This document shows positions 37,213 to 55,084 of a stretch of 64,000 bases of DNA, in pieces. Under the pieces are notes generated by a model. The model did not search any database. It had not been told where the DNA came from and was given only the letters and a program-made list of their open reading frames with translations. The position numbers and the translations under genes are program-made. Origin of the DNA: Enoplosus armatus. Taxonomy: Eukaryota > Chordata > Actinopteri > Centrarchiformes > Enoplosidae. Numbering within the stretch: position 1 is the first letter of the stretch; each line of letters begins with the position of its first letter. The DNA is taken from the NCBI RefSeq assembly GCF_043641665.1, contig NC_092193.1, forward strand, positions 6,744,501 through 6,808,500. The letters are read 5' to 3'.

Positions 37213-39289
37213 TCTATGCCAGTGCCTTGCACAGAGGTAGCTCTTGGCTACTGTTATGGCAGCGATCACAGAGAAGCAGCCAGTTGAAGACAGGAACTTG
37301 GACCGATCTGGCAAATCTTGGACTACACAGTTTATGACCGAAAGCAAATAAAGTCTGCAGAGAACAAATGCCGGGTGCTCGGCGTGTTTATACAAAAGCT
37401 CATTAGTGTGAGATCAGGTCGAGGTTTACAGCCAACCTCTTCCCTCTCCGTGCCAACTATATAACCTGTGATTATTCCTCTTTAAGTATAAGCCTGAGAC
37501 CTACAGCACTGCGTCTTCTTCGCCTTTAAAGACTTGTTGCTATTTTTTCTTGAGGGAGAGGAGTGTTTTAAGAGATGATTTCAGTGCTGTAATGCTACCT
37601 CCTGTGCCACAGACAGACATCTGTCCCGCACATTGCTGCAGTGTAGCGAGGATGTTCATCATCTGCTGAGCGTTTTGGGGCGCTGCTTGGTTGCCAGTTC
37701 AATCCCTTATATTTCCATTCACCAAAATATTTGATACTCTAGCAGCAGTGGTCCCTCACGCTCACTTTATGTTTAGTGAACTCTGGTGTCTGTTGAAATC
37801 ACCAATCTAAGACAAAGTAGAAGATAACCCGCAGAGTGAGACTGAAGTGATACTGGAAGACGTGTTTGGGCCGGTGAGCTGAGGCTGGACTCCAGCACAT
37901 GTTTGATAAAAAGCGGATATATTGTGTTATTTGAAAGATGCCTGCCTGCTCAACCCCCTCACCAATCCTCCTCTCATCTTCCTCCCTTCTCGCTCTGGAG
38001 GAGCAGAGCACTGCAAAACAAAGGAAACTCTCTATATCTTAAAGCCAGCAGTGATATCATGGAAAAGGCTGACAGTCAGTCAGGTGTGGGAGAGAGTCAA
38101 AGGGATTACTGCTGCTCTCTCAAACTTCACAAATTTCTTTAGCAAAAGGGATTTAGCATTCATATGGAATTCATTCTGGGCTTTCCCCTCTTCCATGTTA
38201 TATAAATAGTCCATGAAATCAATAATGTAATTTCATCACCACTTCTTGCCCAGCGATAGCATTTCTTAGAAATATCATGAAGATACTAGTTGAAGGAAAT
38301 CGCAAAAAAGAAGGCGAAGGTGGATTCAAGTCTCTCCCAAAGGCCATACAGCTGAAACCTTGCACCCTTCAATTCTCTGTTATTGTAGTATAAAAGGTAA
38401 CAAATGTCTAAGGAGGAGAAACTACAAACATTTCAGAGAGCAGAGGCAGTATAGGGGAGCTCGGGAATTTTCCTCACAGTAAAACTGTTGCTCAGCCTAC
38501 GACCATGAAAGCAAAGCTCTCATTTCCCGCTGACTACTGTGAAAGGGGATCATAAAATTGACTCCATCTGTAATTTTATGGTGAACTTTCCAGTCACCAA
38601 CAGCACGACAGCATTCCTTCTATTAAGTTCTATTAAAATTCACTTGAAGGCATGTATTGCTTTGCATGTCTTTGGGATAAATTGGGCTTTTTTGTGGATA
38701 GCCGTTTCATACACATGTCTCTTTTAAAGTCTTAAGGCATAGTTTGGCAAGTTTGGCCATATTTGACAGAGAAGAGAGATCGTATGCAAATTCATGGCAC
38801 GAATTGGTTTTGAACACGCATTTATAAAGGACATTTGAATTGACCTTATGTTTTTAAACCTTTAAGACACCTCTTTTTGGATCCTTTTTATAATGATAAT
38901 AATGAGTATGATAATTTATTCGTTGATTTACAAATGAAGATTGGTTTACTTGTCATGTGGAGGACTAGTCAGCCAGTGAAAACGGCTTTCTAAATTCAAC
39001 TGGGGGTGTGGTATTTAAAAGATGTGGGTGTTTACCAGGCAGGAAGGGCCTCTAACAAAAAGATGCCATGGTTGTATTATGAGAAACGTAAGATCCACTG
39101 TTTTTAGAGCTTGGCTAGAGATTGTAAATTTTGACCGTTTTCTTCTAATCTGTCTCCCACAAGTCCAACAACCTTATGAGTGTAATACTAAATCACTGGA
39201 GTACCCCTTTAGAGCGGCTACAAGGTGGAGACTCATTGTGATGAACCACATAGATCACCCGGAGCGTTTTAGACACTATTAGCTCAGTG

Positions 39290-39680
39290 TTTTGGTTTTA
39301 CCACCCACAACTGTTTTTGGTTCACTCTCACTGCTCACATCAGCCTCGTTCAGCAGAAAGCTCTAAAAAAAAAAAACCACTATACGCTACCCGCCCAGCA
39401 CCAAACAGCAGATAGACAAAGTGAGTGACTAGCTGGTGAACATAGTGGAGCATTTAGCAGCTAAAGAGCCAGATATTTCCTTCAGGAGTTAGTGGAGACC
39501 AAAAACAGAGCCAAAAGCAGAGTGAATATTAGACTTCCATTCATCAGGTGGACACAAACACGACTCCAAATTAATGCTAATGTCGGTTTGCCAGCGTGCC
39601 AAATCAACTTTATGAGGTGATTATATGTGTTGCTTTTACAGCTTGTTTCCGCTGCCCCCAATTGGTAAAATCCATTATTG
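39290..39680 (+). repeat. Repeat family C copy 2
   Basis: Word series TTTTTGGTTCACTCTCAC, AGAAAGCTCTAAAAAA, CTAGCTGGTGAACATAGTGG, AGCCAGATATTTCCTTCAGG and GCTTGTTTCCGCTGCCCCCA, shared in order with the copy at 41745. Confidence 0.7.
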
Positions 39681-41744
39681 CAAGTGCAAGAAATGTATCA
39701 GATAAGAAATACCAGATTGTAGATTCCAGCCTTTTCAATGTGAAGCTTTTGGGCAATAGTCTTTATATTCTGACATTTTAAATACAAAAACAAATAAGTG
39801 AAAACAGATTCATTGATAATGCAATTGGTCATCAGATATATCAATAATGCTATTTATTCCAGACTACTGTTGTCCTGCTTAAAGTGGTAGGACTAACTGA
39901 CATGAATAACTGTCTTGTCTTAGTCACAAACACTGAGCACATGAAAGACTGTAATGTATATGGTCAAGATTACGGCCTACATGTGTTTCTTTAATGTCTC
40001 AATGTGAGAAGCATGTGTATCTACAAGAAGTGTCTTCTCAGACTGGATGGAGAGCATCTGTGTGTGTGTGAGAAAGGGAGGCTGAGAGAGTGTCTGAATC
40101 CATGGGCTGTCTGAAAAAGGTAAAGGTGTTTGAGTTCTTGTCTGCAAGTGCGTGTTTGTGTCTGTGCTCACGTTTGTGTGTGTGTGTGTATTAGTAATTT
40201 TCAAAGCGTGAACCTCTCCTGGGGTACTTCCGCTGCTGCTGTTATTCTTTGCAGTGAGATGGAAAGCTTTTCCCAACATCTGCACAACATATCATCATGG
40301 CAAAAAAAAAAGGGGATACTGGGCTGAAACTTTCCTTTGGAAGAGTCTGTGGATTTCACTTTGTAGGAATTTTTCCTCCCTGGTATGCTCAGTTTAGTTG
40401 AGGAAACCTGAAAAAGTTCCCAAAATGCACTTCATTTGTTGAACATTTTAAAACCATAAAGGGAAAAAAGTGTGGTGACACACTTCTCGTCAGAGCGTGA
40501 AACACTTGTTAGTACACTTGATGGCATTACTGGGATCATTAAAAAAGCCATGCAAAGTTAAGGGCAGAACATTTTTGCAGCACCCAGTGAAGCGACAAAT
40601 GCTTTACATCAGACTATTATCGGACCATAAATGTGGTTGGAGTTTTCATTTGACACCTCTTCATCCAACCCACTGTGGATTTTCATGTTTCCAAAACCAG
40701 TTAGTGATGCAGCGTTGCCCATTGAGTTTCGTGTTAAATACAACCCAGCTTGCTTTGCGTCTGCAATATCATTTACATGAGTAAGCCTATTTGAACTCTG
40801 CACACTGTTTCATTGCTTTTATCCATCATGCCATGTGCTATCTGTTCGCCAATACCTCTTAAACCTGAGCTGTCTGGCTGAAGGAGCGACCTGAGGTGTA
40901 GGAAGATGAGGTACATACAGTTTTGTTATCCTTCCCCCAACTCCCTTTTTTTCCCTTTACAGTTTTCACTCCCCCTTCTTTTTCCACTCTGTGTTTTTCC
41001 TCATTTGCCCTGAACTAGAGCAACCCCCCACCCCCCCACCTTTACCATCTCATGCACTCTCTCTTCTCTTATTTTCCTCATTTGTCTTCAACTAACACCA
41101 CACACCCACCTCTCCTTCTTTTCTCTCTTCTTCCGTCTCTCTCTTAACCTGCTGACCGCATTCCTTCCCTTTTCTTTTCATCTCTCTCTCTCTCTCTCTC
41201 TCATTCTTCCTCACTTTCCTTTTCCCCTGTCTCCAGTCAGCCCTCAGGCCTCCCCCCTCTTCGCTATGACTCTTCCACTTTCCCATGACAAAACCAGAGG
41301 CGGGAATCAAATGACCGGCTTCTCTCCTTTCACCTGGTCCCGGAGCTCGAGCTGTGAAAGAAAGCTTTGTCCCCCCCAAACCCTTCATCGCCTCTGGAGG
41401 TATGTCTTGTGTTGTCCATACAGGAAAGGACTTTGGTCTGACTGGAATTTTTGGGGCCCTTGGGAAAATGTGAGTTAGGGCCCTAACTCTCCCTCTGACA
41501 TCTCCTCCCACAGAGCATGCTGCGTCATTAGGAGGAAAACCTCATGCCAGTAATCCAAAAGAAACCTTAAAGCGGCTGTGATTGATATTTTTATAATAAC
41601 AATGTCTCAAATGACAATGTAAAAACAATGTGAGTGGGGTGCTTGTAATGATGAACCTACCAAACTTAGAGAAATATCACCTGAATCTGCAGCTCCCCTC
41701 GGCTTCAAAGCTAGTTTCAGCTAATTGTGTAGTTGTCCTGCAAC
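39681..41744. other. Intergenic, pyrimidine-rich in part
   Basis: Positions 40920-41270 are heavily C/T-rich on the plus strand, with a CT microsatellite at 41181-41202. The 139-codon minus-strand frame across it (41092-41511) is a purine-rich low-complexity translation. TG runs lie near 40053-40069 and 40175-40189. No gene was recognised. Confidence 0.45.
41181..41202. repeat. CT microsatellite
   Basis: Eleven CT units within a broader pyrimidine-rich tract. Confidence 0.9.
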
Positions 41745-42085
41745 TTTACTGTTTTGGTTCATTCTGTTTTTGGCCACAGCAGGCAGCTGTTTTCAGCGAA
41801 AAAAGCTCTAAAAACCCACCGTACACTTCCTGCTCATCACCAAACGACAGACTGACACTGTTAGCGACTAGCTGGTGAACATAGTGCAGCATTTATCAGC
41901 CAGATATTTCCCTCAGGATTTGGTCGAGACCAAAAACTGATGAAAATGTTGTAAATGCTGGATGTGTAAATGAACAAATGTTTGCTAACAAGTTCAGCAT
42001 ATCAACTTAAAAGGTGATGATGACATGTCAATGTTGTGTTCACAACTTGTTTCCGCTGCCCCCAAGTGGCAAAAAAAAAGCCTAA
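41745..42085 (+). repeat. Repeat family C copy 3
   Basis: Series TTTTGGTTCATTCTGTTTTT, AAAAAGCTCTAAAAACCCAC, GACTAGCTGGTGAACATAGT, AGCCAGATATTTCCCTCAGG and ACTTGTTTCCGCTGCCCCCA. It has no coding capacity. Confidence 0.7.
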
Positions 42086-45000
42086 AAACATTTGAACTGA
42101 CTTTGGAGGGTGAATATTGCAATAATAAACTATTTAAGTCTTGTTTTGACTGGAAATGGAGCACAGCTTTACCTCACCACACAGGTTATTTAATAATTAA
42201 CTCAACTGTGTGGATTTTGCTTTTGCTGTTCAGATAAAGATTCACAAAATGTTTTTGTGTGCTTGTCTACTTTTGTCTGGACTGTTACTACAGCTTCACA
42301 CAACACCAGAGAACAGTGCTGCCACTGTGAACAGAGGCATCATCAACCTAAGAACAAAACCTGCTCTGTAAAATTAGATCTTTATCCCTTTAGTCCTTAT
42401 GTGTCAACACTCCCAGTCTGCACCGAGATGAGTTGTTAGTGAGTGTTTCCACCACAAACGTGTCGGGCCCCCTTCACTTTTACATGCCTGTGACCCACAG
42501 ACTCGCTGGGAGGAGTGACCCGGAACGAGACTCAGTAAGGCAGATCAGATGTCCGTTTGACACACTCTCCGCAGGGGGGACGGGAGGGGCAGGTGCTGGG
42601 TCAGATAGTAAGCAGGTGGGATGAGGCCCACCAGGCTTTATTTACAAAAGCTGCAACACACACAAACCTACAGTCAGTGTGGCATTCACTGCCCTTTTTT
42701 ATGCAACGCACCCACACTGACACCGGGACATAATTTCTTGTGTTGTTAGTTTTTACTGAACCCTCTTAATATTGCTTTGCTACTGTAATATTGTAAACAT
42801 ACTCGTGTATACACATTTTATTATACTTGAGGGAAAAATGTAGTAGGACACGAGGTTAACACAAAGCTATGCACAGTATGTATATACTGTGTATGTTTCA
42901 AATGAAGCAGTTTCTGTCAAGAACCATTGGGGGAGCTATTGTTATATGAAAGTACATCCCAACATGACCATAATAACTTGCTGCCCAGGGTTACAACTGA
43001 CATTAGCATGGCAGAAATAATGTAACAGTGCCATGGGGAGGTGAAAGTCTTTCAGGACAGTTAATATGACTCCACATTTACACAGAATTGACTTCACTTT
43101 AACACCTGTGTTTTGTTGACATTGGCTTTAATCATTTTTTTGAGTCAAAAATACCCCACTGCGGTATGTGTAAAAATACTAATAATAAATGCAAAATTAA
43201 TCAATTCTTATTTTATCTTTTTTCTTCTGGCCTTATTGAAACCCATTATAAGCACTGAGTGGGAACCATTCCCTTTGCTATTAACTGGGCTTTCACATTT
43301 TATGAAGGTCACAAAACCTTCAAATTACCATGAAGCATTTATATTACACCAAATAAAGAAATATTATAATATTATAATAAATATATAATATGGGCTATGC
43401 ATGAGCACATATATCTTTTTTTAATTTATTTATTTTTTTTTACCAAATTGTCAGATAAAGATAGACACTGACAGATAAATGTATACATACAATAACATTA
43501 GCCTATAAATGTTTTGGGTCAGTTAGACCTCAAAGAGGTTAGTCCTCTGGTGAACTGTGCAAACTCCAATTAAAGAAATCCAAACAGACGCATTTGGGAT
43601 TTGGGAGGGGTAGTGCTGCGTCAACTGTACTGTTAACACCATCATATCACAGACACGAAGCATATGAAAATCCCTTAAATTTAACCATGTTTACAGCTGC
43701 TGTCTCTGAGACCCCATCATAGCTAATACTTAACTTTCTGAAACATATCTTCACTTCAAAATCATATTTATAAGCCCTTCCCATAAATATCATATAAAAT
43801 GGTACAAGTATCTATAATATATAATAGTATACTTAAGTACAGTACTTGAGTAAATCTACATAATTACATTCTACTTCTAAAGAAAAGAATAAGATAAATG
43901 AAAATATAAGGCTAATCTAAGAGCATGTTGTCTCAATTAAACTCTCACTTTCTAACTCCTTTTTTCTTTCGTATAAAAGAATACAATAATACTACAGCAT
44001 GAACATGTTGAATTGTGTAATCTGACCCGTTACAGTTTAATTTGAGCTGCAGATTGTCTGTTATACTGTTTAAAGTTGTTTGTCCTGTACAGAAACAACT
44101 TCCTGAAGGTGATTAAAGCCATTTTGAGGATTCACCTCATGCAGTGTCATACATTTCTCTCCTGAGCTGGCAGCTTGACCCTTTACCCACATACAGAAAC
44201 TAAGAGGAGGGTCATATTTGAAGCCCCTCATGGGAAAATGCTTGTTTTGTCAGGGTTGTTAACTTGTTAACTTGTTTTACATAACAAGTTTGACCTCCTA
44301 CCCTTCTCCCTCGAGTGTCGCTTATCTGTATTGGTTTTCCTTGATGAGAGGTGGGCAACACACGAGTTATACAAGGACTCTGCATGTTTTGTAACTGATG
44401 CAGCTCCAACATCACCTCTTTTTCTCTCTCTAGTTTTTTTCTTTTTCTTAAACCGACCACTGCTATGATAATTGAATATGATGAGACCTGATGAACACAT
44501 CATGAAACTTCAAATTATTGGTACACTTTTGTTCACATTGTGATTGATTCTTGAATAAAGATATTCATCTTTTAAATGATAACAAAACATAACAATAAAT
44601 ATCTTGAAAGATGAAAAAATATCCAAGATATACTTCAATATTCCATACAAAAACCTTAAATCGAGAACTAACATAAAATGTGATGGAAGATGAATACTGC
44701 TGTTTCCCTCCTGGACAGAGCTTAACCCACCTTATTCAACATTTAGGGCTAGTTGCTAAATTCATGTGAAGGTCAACTTCGTTACATAAACCGTCACAAT
44801 GTTTGGTATGAATTAAACAAACGTGGAAAGTAAATGTTGTAGATTATTTACTTTCCCACACAGATCTTTGACCCCATAATCCCTCAACTGACACACACAC
44901 ACATATCATATTAAAAAAAAAGAAAACCTCAAACAGAATTCACCTGCCTCAGCTTTTTATTTGCTTTGCCCAAAATAGATTTCTGTTCCAAATCAAAGTT

Positions 45001-45513
45001 TTGTAACTGGGTAAGTTTAAACTGGCCTTTGCAACATCATCTGGTTACTGAACTGAGTGAACAAATACTAAAGCAGGATAAATCGAAACATGTTCTCAAT
45101 GGTAAGAGCTTTAAAATACCATTTTTATGTCTTCTTCTATCTGAATCAGCACAAGATGAATCTCATAAATCACCTAAGATGGTGTTATGGTAATGTTTAA
45201 AGCCATAAAATAATGTTTTTGTGGGCTGGTGTTGCTGCTGAATCCTTGAACTTACGGCCACATGACAAAGAAAATGTGATTCTTTCCAGTATGAGTTTCA
45301 GTTTGTTTTGACCTGCAGGGAGGATCAAATTCAGTGCCGCAGATATATCACTGTCAGAAAATGAATAAGAAAGCATTTTCAGTCTCTTTAAGCCACTTGT
45401 TTTTATACTTGGGTAAAGAAATTATGAACACCTCATGTTTGTCAGTTTCCAATCTTTACATGCCTCGAATCTATTCTCCCTTCTATTAGTTTTGAAACAG
45501 GTTAGGAAGCCCT
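42086..45513. other. Intergenic flank upstream of amylase
   Basis: A GC-richer island at 42460-42625 stands out from an otherwise AT-rich stretch, and 43370-43450 is nearly pure A/T. No exon, RNA or further amylase copy was recognised. Confidence 0.45.
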
Positions 45514-45529
45514 GAGAAAGAAGCACCTG
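45514..45529 (-). promoter_or_regulatory. Candidate PTF1 (pancreas transcription factor 1) site
   Basis: Read on the minus strand this is CAGGTG, four bases, then TTTCTC: an E-box followed by a TC-box (consensus TTTCCC, five of six bases match) at the four-base spacing I recall for mammalian pancreatic amylase promoters. It lies 52 nt upstream of the TATA box. The orientation and the one mismatch keep this tentative. Confidence 0.4.
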
Positions 45530-45580
45530 TTTAACCTCCATCCTGAGTCTCTCATTGGTCCAGGAGAGAGATAAAATTAG

Positions 45581-45588
45581 TATAAATA
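45581..45588 (+). promoter_or_regulatory. TATA box of the amylase gene
   Basis: TATAAATA, 53-60 nt upstream of the start codon, so transcription should begin near 45611 and leave a 5' leader of about 30 nt. An inverted CCAAT word (ATTGG, 45554-45558) lies 23 nt further upstream. The short leader and strong TATA fit a highly expressed digestive-enzyme gene. Confidence 0.8.
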
Positions 45589-45640
45589 CGAACAGTGGGA
45601 CAGCAGGTGAGTGTGGTTTTCTCGCTCATCCAGGGAAAGC

Positions 45641-50125
<4,485 letters not shown>

Positions 50126-50145
50126 AAACATCATGTACAACTTGA

Positions 50146-50151
50146 AATAAA
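50146..50151 (+). terminator. Amylase polyadenylation signal
   Basis: AATAAA 21 nt after the stop codon, giving a very short 3' UTR. A T-rich downstream element (GATTTTTAGTTTATTTTA) follows from about 50202. Confidence 0.85.
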
Positions 50152-53100
50152 TCCTGAATGATCATCATCTTGAATCTTGAATGTCTAATAATTCTTCCAA
50201 TTGATTTTTAGTTTATTTTAAACTTGCGAATCAATAAGAGCAAAAGCTTTGCACTTTTTAATTAATTAATTAACTTTTAATTTGCACTGTTGCATCACCG
50301 CACTGAAGTTTCTCTTTGAAATGATCACATGCGTGGAAAACACTATGGGGAATACCCAGTTTTGGTAATTTACTTTTGTATGAGGGTACGCGCTTCACAT
50401 CACTGTATGTGAAAATCACAACGCTCCCTCCCTCCTGACTGGGAAATACAAAAAAATCAGCTTCTGCCTTTGATGCATTCGCATAGAAAAAGTATAAGAA
50501 TAAACATCAAAAACCCAGATAAAAGGCCTGTTGCACAATCAACTGTTCTCCCCATTCACAGCGGCTGTCATGTGTGAGGGGTTGTATCATATGCAAGATG
50601 ATGTCTATGCTTGCAAACCTAAAGGGCAACATACATGAATCACCCACATGCAGAAAATTCTGTCCATCTGTTAGCGCAATCTGGTCAGATCAAGCATGAA
50701 GAACTACTCGTTGATACTGTTTGATCCTCATCTGTTCAAAAAGTAGTGTTTCTCAAACTTCAGTATCCTTTAAAGCCCTTGCAGTGACAACTGTTCTGCT
50801 GCCACCTTGGGAGGTTACTCAATATGTAAAAGGCCAATAGGCTGTCAGAAACTTTGGACACTGAAGGCCAGGGAAAAGGGAGTTACAGCATAACCTCTAA
50901 TAATGACCAGAACAATAAGATACTTCTCAAACCATATCGATAAACTTAAGGGTGCAATTAGACTTACAATAAATTGAAATAAAAAATGATGTTTACTTGG
51001 AAAAACTTTGTCAAATGTTTGCTAAGCCCTGTCGGTACTGTTGCTCTGTTTTCAGTTGCAGTTTACAGTGATAACTGTGGCAGATTAGCCTCTCGAAATG
51101 CACTGTAATGTCTTCAATTTCACACAGACAAACAAACAACAGCTTATTTAATTTTCTAAGCCGTAGTTTCTGTTGGCTGAAATGATGACTGTTGCCCTCC
51201 TTTCAGATGTAGCTAGCTAACATAAGCTATTGCTAACTCTAAAACTTCCTCAGTGAGCTGAAAATGCTGTCTCAAGCTAACTCTTTTTTAATAACTCATG
51301 CGTTTTAAAAGAACAACCCTGTGAAGAGGTCTTAACTGTGCTCTTAATGGCTCCATATGACATAATGCTAATAAACAGCTAAAGCTTCATGTCTCAGGCA
51401 AAAAGCCAGCGTCCTCACCAGCTTAGTTACTGTTGCTACGCCTGACAAGCTTTCCATTCTGGCACAGATGCAGTTTACAGTGATAAAACTGACAACTTTT
51501 ACCACCCGAAATTTGCAGTAGTTTTTGAAACAATGGGTCTGTAACTAATGTAAGCTAAACACTATTTAAAACACTATTCCGAGATGACTTTTAATGTTTC
51601 CCCACAAATGTAACGTAGCTTGCAGATGACATGCCTTTGGCAACAATGCTACTATAGGTAGCTAGTCAGCCAGATATGCTAATGTTTGCAGCTCACATTA
51701 GAACAGATACACGCTGAATAACCCATTCCTTATGCTTTTGCTGTTGTGTTTTTGGTTTTGTAAAGGCTAAAGACTCTTTATATATACACAGGAGTATCAT
51801 TGTTATTAGAGCCACATGCACACTGCTTCAACATGTTAGGATTGGACAACCGCCGTTTGTGGAATTGATGTGTGAATGGCAATGAAATGGTTTAATTATT
51901 TTTTAATTATTTTTTTTTAATTGCTTTTTAAAAAATGTTCAATCAGACAGCAGCACGGTCAGTGAGTGCCCTGAACTAAACCTGTGATGCCTGCAAATGT
52001 CCTTCCTGCATTGCGCATTCTTCTCCTCCACTGGGACGACTCCTTGCCATCACACTGCAGCCACTTCAGTTTCACCTGAGTGCAACGCTGGCATCTGTCA
52101 TTAGGGCAGCGTTGGGGCCCAGAGGGCCAATGAGCCATCCTTACTTCCTCCCTCTGTCTGCCCGTGTTCCTGTCCCGTCACCCTCGCTTTCTCACTGTCT
52201 CAACCTTCCCAGCCCACCTACTGAGTTCTCGTCAGCAGCTCTGGACCGGTGACACTGGAGTGCCAGCCACCAGAGGTGAGACAGCAAAAGGTGATGCCTG
52301 CCAGAACATTCAGCTCATCTCGGTTGTTATGGCAACGTGACCCGCGAGCAGAGAAAACTTGGAAAATTCTTTAATGCCTCATAGAAAGAATAAGACATAG
52401 CAATGAGTCTTATGTATTCAGTAAGGAGGGTGTAAACACTGGCCGGTCATATGGTTTGTCATGTGTCCTTACAATGCAAAGATAGAAGTGTTAAACCACT
52501 TTGGAGTGTCAATTAAGTCACGCAGATTATAACAGAGCATTCTCCTCACGTTTGAAACTATCTTGAGCTTTGCAGTCCTCTAAAGTTGTGGATTGCCGTT
52601 TAATTTAAAGCACTACTGTACATGGCAGGTGATGAATCTTTGTTCACAAAATGTGCGAGTGAGAAAGTCAGCGTGTCGGAGAGTGCAGGAGCAGGATGGA
52701 AGGAGACCTTAACGTTGGACTAGCCTCAACATATTGCAACTGCTAAATTATTGACCCTCTCTCCATCTTTTGGTCCGGCAGCTGTGAGGGCCTGTACCTT
52801 CCGATTAGCTGCAGAGATGTCAGCGTAGCAGACCGGGGTCTTTGGTCCTGTCATCCTCACTGATGCTTTGTGACATGGCTGTCAACGGTGTCCCCATCCT
52901 GTTTCATATTTCATATGGTGCACCAGACCTGCCTGTCACATCACCCAAGGAGAAAGACAGTCATCAACTTAAAAACGAAGCAACTGAGTTTTTGGATCCA
53001 TTCAGATGTCTTGCAATGCTCTGGGAAAGTCAAAAAGACAGTGTAGCTGTGGTTCATGCTGTGCTCTGATGAAGACAAGGAACCGGGTTATTTCAACCGT

Positions 53101-55040
53101 GTCAATTTAGATATAATCAATTACAGAATGACACATTTTAAATAGTTACCTTGCTGTTTGAACATAGTTTAAACAATGAAAAAGTTGGCTTAAGATGGCA
53201 TGATTACACTATAATGGCTGTCTCGGTGCTGAGTTTTGTGTTGATGGCTATTGCAGTAATCATGTAATCATGAACAAAACATATCATGATTCCTTTGAGC
53301 AATGTGGTTCCCGGGTAATATTCAGCTTCATATCACATGGGGGCAGTATTGAAGCAAGAACTATGAAACATTAGCTTTTCCAAAACAGGATTAAAAAGGT
53401 CCATGAGACGTTTTGCTCTCTGTGAAATTTATTTCATAACTGCTTGAAATTCAATGCAGAATTATTCACGATGCCAAAAGTATTCATGATTGATGTTTAA
53501 TTCTACAAATTAAGCATGAATTATATACTGTATATTGTCAATGGCAGTATGAAAGAGGTGAATGATGTATGACCATATTGCCCATACAAACTTAATACAT
53601 GCAAAACTGCATAATGTTGCACTGTTAATGTTTGCTCCCATCTGATACAGACCACGCCTTCATTGTCCATTAATGTGAGCAGTCCATTGCTTATTTGTAT
53701 GATACTAACATCAAATATTTCAACTGATCGTTCTGACAAAGAACTCAGTGCAGAGAGGTATTGATCCCAAGCTCTTGACAGAATCTTCATCCATTTTCAG
53801 GTCACTGGTGAATCCTGTCAAGCTTCCAGCTTCCTCACCCAATAGCTGTCACACCATATCTCTGTGTAGAGGCACGTTCACCATGGCAACATGCTATGGC
53901 AACTTGTACATTTACAAACAGGCTGCCATTAAGTACTTTGAAAAGTGATTTCATGAAACAAATTAAAGAAAGAAACCGTTATTTTATGTACCATTCACAA
54001 TGGAAATACTGTAATATTCTTTAAACATACAATAGCAGAGTTCAAAACCATGGAGACACAACTTTTTTAAAATTCTCTCTTATATCCCTACATTATTTGG
54101 GGCTACAACCTTGTTTCCGCAGTTGATTTATTTTGGCTTCTATGCATGGTACCACATGACATGCAGTGGTGAGCTGTTGTAGTATTGTTATTAAATGCTC
54201 AGTGAAAAGATGGAGAAAACTGGACACAACTAAGATTTAGTCACCGCTGTGATATCACGTTTTCTGAATGCAAAGGAGGAAGCGTATTTATCGTTTTTTT
54301 TGTGCATCTTGACTGGATATTACTTATATTCATATTGATTTATAGCATGTGAGAGTTGTTGTTATGTTGTTTGTATACACACCCAGATATTTTAATTTCA
54401 ATGACAATTTTACCTTGTTATATAAAGGAAAAGGACATCATGAATGAGGATGTAATGACTAGTTTGGATGTAAAATTAGGAAATAATGAACAACAATAAG
54501 CATATTTCCAAGCGGTCTCACATTGGTCAGTAATCATCTGTACATGATGCAGTAAATTGTGTGTAACAAGAATATTCCCAAAGAAACTGAAGTATCATAC
54601 AAGTTACACTGAACTGAATCTCACTGCTGTTTTACTAGTACATGTCCTACACACATTCTCTGAATTTGTTTTTATAACAAACTATCTACAAACAGTATAG
54701 CATGTAATTTAGCCAAATTAATAGAATCAGTCTCATTTTCCCCCAAAACACACTTTCCAGTTTAATCCTATAAAAGGGAATACAAAATAGCATGAAATTA
54801 TGTTGATACATAAGTGCATTGGTCTGTGCCACAGTTACCCTTTTCCAACACCTTTGCTGTCCTTGCAGTGAGCTTATTCATACCCCCCACCAACAGATTA
54901 TACAGCAGCACACAGAGCAACGTGAAGGTTGGCCTTTTGTGTCCTCATACATTTCTCTGCTTTAGTCTTTAATGATATCATTGCCTGGCTAAGTCATCTT
55001 TTATAGCTGACACCCCACAGGGTGGCCAATATTTAGTCTA
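50152..55040. other. Intergenic flank, no gene recognised
   Basis: Positions 51040-51700 carry GCTAGCTAACATAAGC-type words and a diverged internal repetition (see findings). An A/T-rich tract lies at 51890-51950 and a C/T-rich stretch at 52140-52215. No exon, no amylase duplicate and no RNA gene were recognised on either strand. Confidence 0.45.
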
Positions 55041-55041
55041 T

Positions 55042-55083
<42 letters not shown>
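55042..55083. repeat. GT microsatellite
   Basis: About twenty-one GT units, uninterrupted, so probably polymorphic in length. Confidence 0.97.

Positions 55084-55084
<1 letters not shown>

Larger units (their letters stand above)
34436..39289. other. Intergenic, no gene recognised
   Basis: AT-rich with microsatellite-like tracts: a C/T-rich run at 36616-36680 and TG at 37189-37212. A hAT-like repeat end lies near 35568. Open frames on both strands are short and unrecognised. Confidence 0.4.

Noticed and set aside
41092..41511. 139-codon minus-strand frame
   Set aside because: Most of it is Arg/Lys/Glu repeats produced by a CT microsatellite and pyrimidine tract read from the other strand.
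42460..42625. GC-richer island as a possible CpG-island promoter
   Set aside because: Too short, with no exon or recognisable transcript signal next to it.
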